Below are positions 9,818 through 19,158 of a stretch of DNA of 64,000 nt, in pieces (position 1 is the stretch's first letter; every line of letters starts with the position of its first letter). The position numbers and the translations under genes are program-made. The notes beneath the pieces were generated by a model. That model was not told where the DNA came from. It searched no databases and saw only the letters and a list, made by a program, of their open reading frames with translations. Location of the stretch: assembly GCF_900230225.1 (NCBI RefSeq), contig NZ_OCNH01000001.1:1488001-1552000 (forward strand). The letters run 5' to 3'. Source of the DNA: Spirosoma fluviale (lineage in GTDB: Bacteria > Bacteroidota > Bacteroidia > Cytophagales > Spirosomataceae).

Positions 9818-9896
9818 AGTTTGTAGTGCCGACCGTCCCGGTCGGGTGCGAACTGCTGGAACATACGCCCGACCGGGACGGTCGGCACTACAAACT
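9818..9896. repeat. 31-nt-arm inverted repeat (GTAGTGCCGACCG type)
   Basis: Arms 9818-9848 and 9866-9896 are complementary except for one base. Each arm contains a smaller palindrome (GACCGTCCCGGTC). It lies between the stop of the propeller gene (9903) and the start of the next gene (9783), so it may serve as its 3' hairpin. A shorter relative with GTAGTACCG arms lies at 22400-22443. Confidence 0.92.
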
Positions 9897-9902
9897 CTAA
9901 TC

Positions 9903-12900
9903 TCAACCATTCGGTCTGATTTTACTCTGAATCGTTGGTTTGAGGTTTTCCAGCGTTTTGAGCTGCTCGTCCAGGCTCTTCGACAGACTGTTGTACTGGT
10001 CTTTTTGCTGCTGCGTTGGTTTCGAATCATCCGACTCGACGAAGCCGCCTAGTGCTGTAAATTTAGTGTTTAATCGAACGGGATGGTTCGTTAAATCCTG
10101 ATTGGCTTTGGCCCGAAACTGGTACAGCGCGTCTTCAATCCGCAACAGTTTGTCCTTCAGTTCAATAACCGTTGGGTCATTGGGGGAGTGGCTAGCGCTG
10201 TCCAACTGCTGGCGAAGTTTACGAATTGTTAAGACACCATTCCGAAGCTCGTTGATTCGCTCCCGGATGTTGATGAGCATGTCGAACTGCTGTTTGAACT
10301 CTTCCGGCGTCGTTTCGATGCGCGGGTCTTTAATGATGTCAAATGTCTGGGTGTAGGTTTTGCCGTCTACCGTGAGCTGCACCTTGTAGTTGCCCGGCAT
10401 GGCCAGCGGTCCCTTCGCCCGGCCGTGGGTAACGGAGTTGGGCAACGAGATGGGGTCGGGGTAACGCATGTCTTCCCAAACGAACGAGTTGCCGCCAATG
10501 TCGGCGGGCAGCATGGTTTCCCGGCGGACCGGTGGTGCCGGTTGGCGCATCTCAGATCGTGCAGATGAATCTTTCGACGTCGTTACCGAGGTAGAAACCG
10601 GGGTGGCACTTTTGTACGATTTGATCAACTGACCGCCGGCATCGAGGAAGGCCAGTGTGATTTGTCCTTTGGGCTTCTCTTTCAGGTAGTACACGACCTT
10701 CACGCCATTGGGCGGGTTCTTTCCCAGTTCATCGGATCCGCTGGGAACGGGTTTGATGGCCGGGTCCAGACCCGCTTTGAAGCGGACGGTTGGCCGGGGC
10801 TTGAATAGGTGAACCGCCGACTTCTGCACCTCATCCGTCAACTGATGAAGAACCGTTAGATCGTCCAGAATCCAGAACGAGCGTCCGTGCGTAGCCGCTA
10901 CCAGATCGTTGTCCTGAATGGCCAGATCATGAATCGGTACCACGGGCAGATTCAACTGAAGGGGTTGCCAGCGGGCACCATCGGTAAACGACACATACAT
11001 GCCTTTTTCGGTACCGGCGTACAATAAACCGCGACGTTTGGGGTCTTCGCGAATCACTCGGGTGAACTCATCGTCCGGAATTCCCTGGGTGATCTTCGTC
11101 CAGGTTTTGCCGTAATCGCTGGTCTTGTACAGGTAGGGGTGGAAGTCGTCCTGCTTGTATTTGAGAGCCGCTACATAAGCCGTTGCCGGGTCGTGGGGAG
11201 AGGGCTCTATGATGCTGATCCGGGCAAAGTCGGGCATGGCTTTCGGCGTTACGTTCTTCCACGTTTTGCCATTATCGACCGAAAGCTGAACGTAGCCATC
11301 ATCCGAACCCGACCAGAGTACACCCGCTTTTACCGGCGATTCGGCCAGGGCGAAGATTGTCCCGTACCACTCGACACCCGTATTATCGCGCTTGATCGGT
11401 CCCCAGTCTTTGCCAATCGACTGGTCATCCATCGTTGGGGTTTTTTCCAGCGTGGCCGGGTCAGAGCGCGACAGGTTGGGGCTGATAACCTGCCAGCTAG
11501 CCCCCTGATCCATCGACCGGTGTACATACTGGGAGGTCGCGTACAGGACTTTCGGGTTATGGGGCGAAGTAACGACCGGATACGTCCACTGGAAGCGGTA
11601 GGCCAGATCTGCTGAGCCGTAGCCGTACATATCGTCCGGAATAACTGAAACGTCTTTGAGCTGATTCGTTTTCAGATTCAGCCGGGTGAGCCAGTGGTGG
11701 TTGGCCGCGAAGATGAGCGATGGGTCGTTTTTGTCGAAGGCGATATAACCCGATTCACCCCCGCCCACGTCGAAGTTCTGATCGGGGTAGATGGCCCCGT
11801 AATCTGAGCGGCTGGGGACAGAAATGGTCGAATTGTCCTGTTGGGCACCATACACCCGATACGGAAACTTGTTGTCCGTAATAACGTGGTACATCTGGGC
11901 GGTGGGCTGGTTATAAATGCTCGACCACGATTTGCCGCCGTCGAAGGTGACCGTACCGCCCCCGTCGTTGGCCTGTACCATCCGGTTGGTGTCGTTGGGG
12001 TCAATCCAGAGCTGGTGGTTATCGCCGTGGGGTGGGTCGACTTTTTTGTAGGTCTTGCCGCCATCTTTCGATTTCCACATGTCGATGTTCAGCACCCAGA
12101 TGGTCTCGCTGTCTTTGGGGTCGGCCGCGAGGTGATGGTAATACCAGGGGCGTTGGAACAGATCGGCGAATTGGCTGACGAGCTGCCAGGACTTTCCGGC
12201 ATCGTCCGTTCGATAAACGCCCGTCTGTTCATTTTCGGCTTCAATAATGGCCCAGATACGGTCGGGTCTGGATGGTGACAGCGCCAGTCCAATGCGGCCC
12301 CGATTGGTGCCCGTTGGCAGGCCGGTATTTCGGGTAATATCGGTCCAGGTATCACCGCCGTCTGTCGATTTGTGGATACCCGCCCCCGGCCCGGCACTGC
12401 GAACGCCCCACGGAAACCGCCGGAATTCGAAGGTGGAGGCATACATGGTTTTGGGATTGGCCGGGTCGATGGTCAGGTCAATCGCGCCGACGTTGGGGTT
12501 TTTGTAGAGGACTTTCTTCCAGGATTTACCGCCATCGGTGGTTCGGAAAATGCCCCGTTCTTCATTTGGGCCAAAGGCATGGCCCAAGGCCGCTACGTAA
12601 ACGACATCCGGATTGGTGGGGTCGATGATTACCTGACCAATGTGGTAGGTGTCTGTCAGGCCAATGTGTTTCCACGTTTTGCCCGCATCGGTCGATTTAT
12701 AGACCCCATCGCCGTGCGACAGGTTACCCCGCAGCGTATGTTCGCCCATCCCTACATACAGGACCTTGGGGTTTGATCTAGACACCGCCACGGCACCGAC
12801 GGTTCCCGTCTTAAAAAAGCCGTCCGAAATGTTTTGCCAGGTAATGCCCCCATTCTCCGTTTTCCAGACACCCCCGCCGGTAGTGCCCATGTAAAACACG

Positions 12901-13094
12901 AGTCGCTCGGTAGGGTGCCCCGCCACGCAAACCGAACGCCCACCCCGAAAGGGGCCAATGTTTCGCCATTGCATGGCTTTCATAATGGAAGCCTGAGAAG
13001 CGTCCTGCGTCAGTAAGGTCGTTTGTGCCTGAGAGACCAGGCTGCTTAGCAGAATGAAGAAGCTAATAAAGGGATAGGTAAGTTGTTTTATCAT
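9903..13094 (-). CDS. Exported VPS10/sortilin-like BNR-repeat propeller protein (paralog 2)
   Basis: A 1063-residue protein with a signal peptide cleaved near SQAQ (residue 24). It has the same layout as the other three paralogs: [12 protein letters not shown] near residue 43, repeated Asp boxes ([32 protein letters not shown]), the motif PHGDNHQLW, YGAQQDNS and GGGESGYIAFD, then a C-terminal Ig-like part (MPGNYKVQLTVDGK) and a helical tail. It has an inserted Ser/Thr/Pro-rich linker before the C-terminal part. The function is not established. It probably binds or processes a protein ligand at the surface. It is the second of two tandem propeller genes upstream of the heme operon. Confidence 0.9.
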   Translation of the reverse strand: MIKQLTYPFISFFILLSSLVSQAQTTLLTQDASQASIMKAMQWRNIGPFRGGRSVCVAGHPTERLVFYMGTTGGGVWKTENGGITWQNISDGFFKTGTVGAVAVSRSNPKVLYVGMGEHTLRGNLSHGDGVYKSTDAGKTWKHIGLTDTYHIGQVIIDPTNPDVVYVAALGHAFGPNEERGIFRTTDGGKSWKKVLYKNPNVGAIDLTIDPANPKTMYASTFEFRRFPWGVRSAGPGAGIHKSTDGGDTWTDITRNTGLPTGTNRGRIGLALSPSRPDRIWAIIEAENEQTGVYRTDDAGKSWQLVSQFADLFQRPWYYHHLAADPKDSETIWVLNIDMWKSKDGGKTYKKVDPPHGDNHQLWIDPNDTNRMVQANDGGGTVTFDGGKSWSSIYNQPTAQMYHVITDNKFPYRVYGAQQDNSTISVPSRSDYGAIYPDQNFDVGGGESGYIAFDKNDPSLIFAANHHWLTRLNLKTNQLKDVSVIPDDMYGYGSADLAYRFQWTYPVVTSPHNPKVLYATSQYVHRSMDQGASWQVISPNLSRSDPATLEKTPTMDDQSIGKDWGPIKRDNTGVEWYGTIFALAESPVKAGVLWSGSDDGYVQLSVDNGKTWKNVTPKAMPDFARISIIEPSPHDPATAYVAALKYKQDDFHPYLYKTSDYGKTWTKITQGIPDDEFTRVIREDPKRRGLLYAGTEKGMYVSFTDGARWQPLQLNLPVVPIHDLAIQDNDLVAATHGRSFWILDDLTVLHQLTDEVQKSAVHLFKPRPTVRFKAGLDPAIKPVPSGSDELGKNPPNGVKVVYYLKEKPKGQITLAFLDAGGQLIKSYKSATPVSTSVTTSKDSSARSEMRQPAPPVRRETMLPADIGGNSFVWEDMRYPDPISLPNSVTHGRAKGPLAMPGNYKVQLTVDGKTYTQTFDIIKDPRIETTPEEFKQQFDMLINIRERINELRNGVLTIRKLRQQLDSASHSPNDPTVIELKDKLLRIEDALYQFRAKANQDLTNHPVRLNTKFTALGGFVESDDSKPTQQQKDQYNSLSKSLDEQLKTLENLKPTIQSKIRPNG

Positions 13095-13156
13095 AGTTTG
13101 GGAGATGAGGTTGTATGAGGGGTTGAGGGTTTTGGTGCGAGGTGGCGAGGGCTAAG

Positions 13157-13258
13157 GCTGGCGCGGGCATTTGCCCGTGCCTCTTAATAATGCAAGCATT
13201 CGCTTGCGTCAGTGAATACTGACTTTATAAAAAGGCACGGGCAAATGCCCGCGCCAGC
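13157..13258. repeat. Perfect 26-bp-arm inverted repeat with an inner hairpin
   Basis: Arms 13157-13182 and 13233-13258 are perfectly complementary and each is itself partly palindromic (GGGCATTTGCCC). The 50-nt spacer holds a second small hairpin (GCAAGC/GCTTGC, about 13192-13207). It lies in the 168-nt gap between the two tandem propeller genes, ending only 5 nt from the stop at 13263. Confidence 0.92.
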
Positions 13259-13262
13259 TTTG

Positions 13263-16200
13263 CTACATCCCAATACGTTGAACCGTTTTCGTTTTCAGCA
13301 GCGTGTCCAGTTCGGCCAGTTGTTTGTTCAGGTCGCCGGTGAGTTCTTCGTAGACTTTGTAGGAGCCGTTGGTAGGTTTGGCATCGCCGGATTCGATGCT
13401 GCGCCAGAGAGCCGCCAGCCGGTTGTTGAGCTTGATCGGGAAGTTCAGCGGGTCTTGTCCGCTTTGGTTACGAATCTGATACAGGTTCTCTTCAATGATG
13501 CTCAACTGCTCTTTCAGCTTTTTATTGGCCGGACTGTCTGGCTGTTTGGCCAGTTTTTCCTTCACCGCCCGAATCTGAACGACCGCGTCATTGGCCTTGC
13601 TCGTTTCATCCCGAATCTTCATCGCCATCTTGAATTGCTCCTGTACATCGGCCGTGGTCACGCCTTTCAGCCGGGGATCGAGTTTGATCTCGAAAGGCTG
13701 CGTAAACGTTTGGTCACCCACGGTTAATCGTACCTGATACTGGCCGGGCAACGCCAACGGACCGGAGGTCGGACGAGCGCCCCACATGATCATGCCTTTG
13801 AAATACGTAGCACCGGGGTAGCGTAAATCCCATTCGTAGCGATTCAGACCGGCCGCTGTGGTTGGGAGCTTAACCTGCGGTTTGCCTGCTTCCTCGTCGT
13901 CCTCATCGACTTTCGGATAGGTTGGTTTATTTCCCGTAAACGACTGGATAAGTGTTCCGGCGGCATCAAGAATTTCGATTTTCACGCTATCCGCTTTCTT
14001 CGCCAGATAGTACTGAAAAACGGCTGGCTGTACCCGGCGAACGGCGTAGTAGGGCTTGAACAGGTGAACGGCTTTTTTGCCCAAATCGGACGTGAACTCA
14101 CGAACGGGCGCTACATCGTCCAGCACATACATTGAGCGGCCGTGCGTACCGATCACCACATCTTTCTCCGTCACCTGAATGTCCGAAATCTGGGTGTCGG
14201 GTAGTTTGAGTTGCAGGGGCTGCCAGTTTTCGCCGTCGTTGAACGATACCCAAACGCCGTGCTCCATACCCGCGTAGAGCAGGCCAGGGCGGGTGATGTC
14301 TTCCCGGATGGCATGAGCGTAATCGTCGGTGCGTAGACCGCTGATGATCTTTTTCCAGGTCTTTCCGTAATCATCCGTTTTCCACAGATAGGGTGTGCGG
14401 TCGTCCATCTGGTAGCGTTTGGCGGCTACATAAGCCGTGCCCGGTTTGTGCCGCGACGCTTCGATAATGCTCACTCGGGTGTGTTTGGGCATATCTGGGG
14501 GAGTGATTTTCTGCCAGCTTTTGCCGTGGTCGCGGGTAATGTGAATCAGGCCATCGTCCGAGCCCGCCCAGATCGTGTTGACATTATGATAGGAGGGGGC
14601 CAGTGCGAAAACGGTCGCGTAAATCTCCGGGCCGTTCATGTCCATGGTAATAACGCCCCCGGTTTTGCCCAGCGTTGCCGTGTCGGCCAGGGTCAGGTCC
14701 GGGCTGATTTTATCCCAGCTCTGGCCTTCGTTGGTCGATACCCACACGTGCTGCGAACAAACATAAAGCCGGTTCGGGTCTTTGGGCGAGAAGACAATCG
14801 GGTAAGTCCACTGCCAGCGTTCGGGCAGGGCGCTGGCGGGTTCGCCGGAGAAGAAACGCGGATAAACCTGCACATCGCGGGTTTGGCCGGTCGTTCGGTC
14901 GTAGCGGGTGAGTAACGCGCCCTGACTGCCCGCGTAAAAGATGTTCGGGTTCTTCGGGTCCTGCGCAATGTAGCCCGACTCGCCACCGCCAACTTCGTAA
15001 GTCCATTCGCTCTTCTTAAGAGAATTACCTCGGGCTAACTGATTGGTCCAGCCTTCGCTGGCTACGGCTACCGTCGAGTTGTCCTGCTGGGCACCGGCAA
15101 CGTGATAGGGAAAATCGTTGGTGGCGGTAATATGGTAGAGTTGAGCCGTGGGGAAGTTTTCATCCGTCCAGGATTTTCCGCCGTTGACCGACACGGCTGC
15201 ACCGCCGTCGTTCGACGTAATCATGCGAGTCGAATCGGCCGGGTCAATCCATAAGTCGTGGTTATCGCCGTGGGGTACCTTCAACGACTTATTGAACTTC
15301 ACGCCCCCATCCGACGATTTGAAGAAATCGACGTTGAGGCAGTAAACGCCGTTTTTGTCGAGGGGATCGGCATAGATTCGGGAATAGTAGAAGGCCCGCT
15401 GACGAAGCTTCCGTTCGTCGTTGACGTGTTTCCAGGTCATGCCGGCATCATCCGAGCGGTACACGCCCCCGTCTTCGGCCTCCACTATGGCCCACACCCG
15501 ATTTGGATCGACGGGCGAAACGGTCACGCCAATTTTGCCGACCGTCCCTTTTGGCATCCCCGGTTTGCGGGTCAGTTCGGTCCAGGTTTCACCCCCGTCG
15601 GTCGATTTGAACAGGCCGGAGTCGCCCCCGCCACCCCACATCTTCCAGGGTTTGCGATACACTTGCCAGATCGAGGCATAGAGGACGTTCGGGTTGGTGC
15701 GGTCGATGATCAGGTCGACACCCCCGGCTTTGTCGCTTTTGTAGAGGACTTTCTTCCAGCTTTTGCCGCCATCGGTAGTTCGGAAAATACCTCGTTCTTC
15801 GTTGGGGCCGTAGGGATGTCCCAACGCGGCTACGTAAACTATATCGGGGTTGGTGGGGTGAATACGGACGCGGGCAATGGCCTGGGTATTTTTCAGCCCA
15901 ATATTGGTCCAGGTCTTCCCGGCGTTGATGGATTTATAGACGCCATCGCCCTGCATGATATTGCCCCGGAGCTGGGTCTCGCCCGTTCCGATATACACAA
16001 CATCAGGATTTGATTCGGCTACGGCCACAGCACCGACGGATGAACTGGTCAACTGACCATCCGTAACGGGCGACCAACTTTGGCCGCCATCCGTTGTTTT
16101 CCACAAGCCTCCGCCAACGGCTCCGAAATAATATTCCTGTTTACGGCTCGGCGACCCGGCCGACCCCAGTGACCGGCCGCCACGGGTTGGGCCAATATTA

Positions 16201-16328
16201 CGCCAGGCCATACCTTTAAATACGGGGTTGATGACGGTGTCGGGCTGTGTGGTTTGCTGGGCCCAACTGCTTGTGTTCAGGAGGAGGCTGAAAGCAATTG
16301 CCATCCGATATACGATAAGATGTTTCAT
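13263..16328 (-). CDS. Exported VPS10/sortilin-like BNR-repeat propeller protein (paralog 3)
   Basis: A 1021-residue protein with a signal peptide ending near SSWAQ (residue 24). It has the WRNIGPTRGGRS block, Asp boxes ([32 protein letters not shown]), PHGDNHDLW, AGAQQDNS and GGGESGY, an acidic linker (DEDDEE), and a C-terminal Ig-like and helical region as in the paralogs. It is the first gene of the minus-strand iron/heme series. The 334-nt gap upstream is shared with the divergent TonB receptor at 16663, so this spacer probably holds promoters for both series. Confidence 0.9.
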   Translation of the reverse strand: MKHLIVYRMAIAFSLLLNTSSWAQQTTQPDTVINPVFKGMAWRNIGPTRGGRSLGSAGSPSRKQEYYFGAVGGGLWKTTDGGQSWSPVTDGQLTSSSVGAVAVAESNPDVVYIGTGETQLRGNIMQGDGVYKSINAGKTWTNIGLKNTQAIARVRIHPTNPDIVYVAALGHPYGPNEERGIFRTTDGGKSWKKVLYKSDKAGGVDLIIDRTNPNVLYASIWQVYRKPWKMWGGGGDSGLFKSTDGGETWTELTRKPGMPKGTVGKIGVTVSPVDPNRVWAIVEAEDGGVYRSDDAGMTWKHVNDERKLRQRAFYYSRIYADPLDKNGVYCLNVDFFKSSDGGVKFNKSLKVPHGDNHDLWIDPADSTRMITSNDGGAAVSVNGGKSWTDENFPTAQLYHITATNDFPYHVAGAQQDNSTVAVASEGWTNQLARGNSLKKSEWTYEVGGGESGYIAQDPKNPNIFYAGSQGALLTRYDRTTGQTRDVQVYPRFFSGEPASALPERWQWTYPIVFSPKDPNRLYVCSQHVWVSTNEGQSWDKISPDLTLADTATLGKTGGVITMDMNGPEIYATVFALAPSYHNVNTIWAGSDDGLIHITRDHGKSWQKITPPDMPKHTRVSIIEASRHKPGTAYVAAKRYQMDDRTPYLWKTDDYGKTWKKIISGLRTDDYAHAIREDITRPGLLYAGMEHGVWVSFNDGENWQPLQLKLPDTQISDIQVTEKDVVIGTHGRSMYVLDDVAPVREFTSDLGKKAVHLFKPYYAVRRVQPAVFQYYLAKKADSVKIEILDAAGTLIQSFTGNKPTYPKVDEDDEEAGKPQVKLPTTAAGLNRYEWDLRYPGATYFKGMIMWGARPTSGPLALPGQYQVRLTVGDQTFTQPFEIKLDPRLKGVTTADVQEQFKMAMKIRDETSKANDAVVQIRAVKEKLAKQPDSPANKKLKEQLSIIEENLYQIRNQSGQDPLNFPIKLNNRLAALWRSIESGDAKPTNGSYKVYEELTGDLNKQLAELDTLLKTKTVQRIGM

Positions 16329-16662
16329 AGATGCAGGGTAAATAGGAAGATAAGGGGATTCATTGGTGTATTGAGAAGAGAGCGCTTGTCACTGAATAGA
16401 CGAAGAATTTGTCAGTAGGTTTACCACGGACAAACTTAGGAAAGTCCAATCCTAATTCACATAATCAGTACTAAGAAATATATTTTGAATTATTGGAAGA
16501 GTGCGTTATTTTAATCAGGGTAAGTTTAATTCAACCAATTATTTTTCTTAGCTATTTCGTTGAGAGCCAAATAATCAATAATTGAATGAGTTGTTTTCTG
16601 ATGAGATTAGGTATAGTCTCTTTAGCTTTACGGCATTAAAAAGTATTAATGTAGTAAAGCGT
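16329..16662. promoter_or_regulatory. Divergent promoter region between the two iron/heme gene series
   Basis: An AT-rich 334-nt gap between oppositely oriented genes. On the minus strand TAAGTTTG (16431-16438) matches the Bacteroidota -7 consensus TAnnTTTG exactly and would give a leader of about 100 nt for the propeller gene; no TTG is found at the ideal -33 distance. On the plus strand the TATTTTG near 16480 is a near match. I do not see a convincing Fur-type palindrome, so iron control is not shown by the sequence. Confidence 0.5.
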
Positions 16663-19077
16663 ATGAAACGGCTTCTTTATTTACCCTTTTGTTTATTGCC
16701 TATTTTGACATTTGCTCAAACCTTGTTGGTTCGGGATAAAACGACTCTTCAAGCCATCGAAAATGTAGAAGTCAGCGGGGGGGCTACTGAGTCACCCCGG
16801 CCTGTTTTTACGAACCGTTCGGGCCAGGTCGATGCGTCGAGGTTAGGCAGTGGCGGCAACGTTAGCTTCCGTCGGGTGGGTTACCAGACCGTTCAGTATT
16901 CAATGGAGCAGCTTCGGGCAATTAATTACAACGTGCTGCTAGCCGAAAAGCAGCTGGATCTGAATGAAGTTGTCGTTGCGGCTAATCGTACTGCCGAGCC
17001 GATCTCGCGGGTGGCCCAGCCCATTCGCGTCTTTACCCGAAACGAACTGCGTTTCCTGAACCAGCCGACCATGGCCGAGGTGTTGCAGCAAAGTGGGCAG
17101 GTGATGGTTCAAAAGAGCCAGCTCGGGGGAGGAAGCCCCATTCTTCGTGGTTTTGAGGCCAATAAAGTGTTGATGGTAGTCGATGGGGTTCGGATGAACA
17201 ACGCCATCTTTCGGGGCGGGCACCTGCAAAACATTCTGACCATCGACAATGCCGCTGTCGAACGGCTGGAAGTTGCCTTAGGGCCGGGTTCGGTGGTGTA
17301 TGGCAGCGATGCGCTGGGGGGCGTTATCTACGTACAAACACTGTCGCCGAAGGTAGGTGCTTCGGGAAATACAGCTATCAATGCCAATGGCTTTGTTCGC
17401 TACGGCAGTGCCATGAATGAAAAAACAGCTCATGCCGACTGGAACATAGGGTTTCGCAAATGGGCGTTTACAACGAGTGTTACCGGTTCGGACTTTGGCG
17501 ATCTTCGGCAGGGGAAGCAACGCAACGCCGATATGGGGCAGCTGGGTTTACGCCCATTCTACGCAGGTTTTGAGAACAATACCGATGTGAAGATCACCAA
17601 TCCTGACCCGTTGGTTCAGGTTGCATCGGGCTATAAACAGGTCGATCTGTTGCAAAAAGTGCTGTTTCAGCCGACCGACCGTACGCAGCACTTGCTCAAT
17701 GTTCAGTTCTCGACCAGCAGCGATATTCCACGATACGACCGACTTACCGAAGTCGATGCGAAGGGGAATCCAAGCCACGCTCAATGGTATTATGGCCCAC
17801 AAAAGCGTCTTTTAACGGCTTATGGCCTGACCAAACAGTTTAGCTCAGGTGTGGCCGATGAACTCAAACTCATTGCAGCCTACCAGTCGATTGAAGAGAG
17901 CCGACATAACCGACGCTTCGGAAATTATGGCTTGCAGCATCGAACGGAAAATGTGAACGTCTGGACGCTGAATGCCGATTTGAAAAAGAAAGTGGCTGAA
18001 TCGCATATGCTGCGCTACGGGTTCGAAGGGACCTACAATACCGTTCAGTCGACGGCGTACCGGCAACATGTACAAACCGGGAAAATTGACCCGCTGGACA
18101 CCCGCTACCCCGATGGAGGAGCCAATACCCAGTCATTGGCGGGTTATGTGTCGGGAACGCTGGATGTAAGCAGTCGCTCCACGCTCACCTACGGAGCCCG
18201 TTATGCGTACAATCGACTATACGCCAAATTCAACGATAAGACATTCTTTCCCTTTCCGTTCAATGACATCACCCAGCAGTCGGGTGCCGTTACGGGTAGC
18301 CTGGGCTGGGTAACGCGCCTGCCGGGCGACTGGCAACTGGCCACGTCGATTGCATCGGGGTATCGGGTGCCGAATGTCGATGATCTCGCGAAAGTGTTTG
18401 AGTCGGTGGCTGGGAATCTCATCGTCCCGAATCCGAATCTGAAACCGGAACGCACGTACACCTTCGATGCGGGCGTTCGGAAGCAGATTGCCGAGCGGGT
18501 GTCGCTCGAACTCGAAGGCTTTTACACAATCTACAACAATGCCATCAACACCCAGCCGGGCACGTTGAACGGACAATCGCAGATTGACTACAACGGACGC
18601 ACCAGCCGCATCGTTACACAGGTGAACTCGCAACGGGCGCGGTTATTTGGATTCAATGCGCAGGTTTCTGCCGATCTGACACAATCGCTTACTTTGTTTG
18701 GTACCGTTACCTACACCAAAGGCCGTATCCGGACCGATTCAACAGCCTACCCACTCGACCACATTCCACCGCTTTACGGCAAAGGCGGCCTCCGCCTGAC
18801 GATCAAGCAGTTTCGGGCTGAGGCCAATGTGTTGTTCAATGGCTGGAAACGCCTGAGTGAATACAATCTGGTTGGAGAGGACAACATCGTTTATGCCACA
18901 TCGCAGGGTATGCCTGCCTGGCAAACGATCAACCTGCGGACCAGCTATCAGCTTAATCGGTTCGTGCAGGTGCAGGCGTCTCTGGAAAATTTGCTGGATC
19001 GCAACTACCGGGTTTTTGCGTCGGGCATCAGTGCGCCGGGCCGAAATCTGGTTCTCACCCTGCGAGGGACCTTATAA
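16663..19077 (+). CDS. TonB-dependent hemoglobin/heme-type outer-membrane receptor
   Basis: An 804-residue receptor. The start at 16663 (MKRLLYLPFCLLPILTFAQ) gives a good signal peptide; the upstream in-frame ATG at 16582 would bury it. After a short regulatory-like domain (about 20-100) comes a plug with GGGSPILRGFEANKVLM, VVDGVRMNNAIFRGGHLQN and PGSVVYGSDALGGV, the signature of the hemoglobin/transferrin/lactoferrin receptor family (HmuR/HemR). The barrel includes NPNLKPERTYTFDAG and ends in a beta strand. It would extract heme from host or environmental hemoproteins or bind heme directly. It is followed by a propeller paralog and a PepSY membrane protein on the same strand. Confidence 0.9.
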   Translation: MKRLLYLPFCLLPILTFAQTLLVRDKTTLQAIENVEVSGGATESPRPVFTNRSGQVDASRLGSGGNVSFRRVGYQTVQYSMEQLRAINYNVLLAEKQLDLNEVVVAANRTAEPISRVAQPIRVFTRNELRFLNQPTMAEVLQQSGQVMVQKSQLGGGSPILRGFEANKVLMVVDGVRMNNAIFRGGHLQNILTIDNAAVERLEVALGPGSVVYGSDALGGVIYVQTLSPKVGASGNTAINANGFVRYGSAMNEKTAHADWNIGFRKWAFTTSVTGSDFGDLRQGKQRNADMGQLGLRPFYAGFENNTDVKITNPDPLVQVASGYKQVDLLQKVLFQPTDRTQHLLNVQFSTSSDIPRYDRLTEVDAKGNPSHAQWYYGPQKRLLTAYGLTKQFSSGVADELKLIAAYQSIEESRHNRRFGNYGLQHRTENVNVWTLNADLKKKVAESHMLRYGFEGTYNTVQSTAYRQHVQTGKIDPLDTRYPDGGANTQSLAGYVSGTLDVSSRSTLTYGARYAYNRLYAKFNDKTFFPFPFNDITQQSGAVTGSLGWVTRLPGDWQLATSIASGYRVPNVDDLAKVFESVAGNLIVPNPNLKPERTYTFDAGVRKQIAERVSLELEGFYTIYNNAINTQPGTLNGQSQIDYNGRTSRIVTQVNSQRARLFGFNAQVSADLTQSLTLFGTVTYTKGRIRTDSTAYPLDHIPPLYGKGGLRLTIKQFRAEANVLFNGWKRLSEYNLVGEDNIVYATSQGMPAWQTINLRTSYQLNRFVQVQASLENLLDRNYRVFASGISAPGRNLVLTLRGTL

Positions 19078-19158
19078 ATGAGAGTGTGCAACCGATTTAA
19101 TGCCTTTTCTCCGTTTCCTTGTATTATTTTGCAACATCCCAAACTAACCAAATTTTTC

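Noticed and set aside
15258-16013. A 251-codon open frame on the plus strand
   Set aside because: Antisense to paralog 3; same shadow effect from codon bias.
16329-16662. A Fur box in the divergent iron-gene promoter region
   Set aside because: No 19-bp palindrome of the GATAAT type was found by eye; iron control remains unproven.
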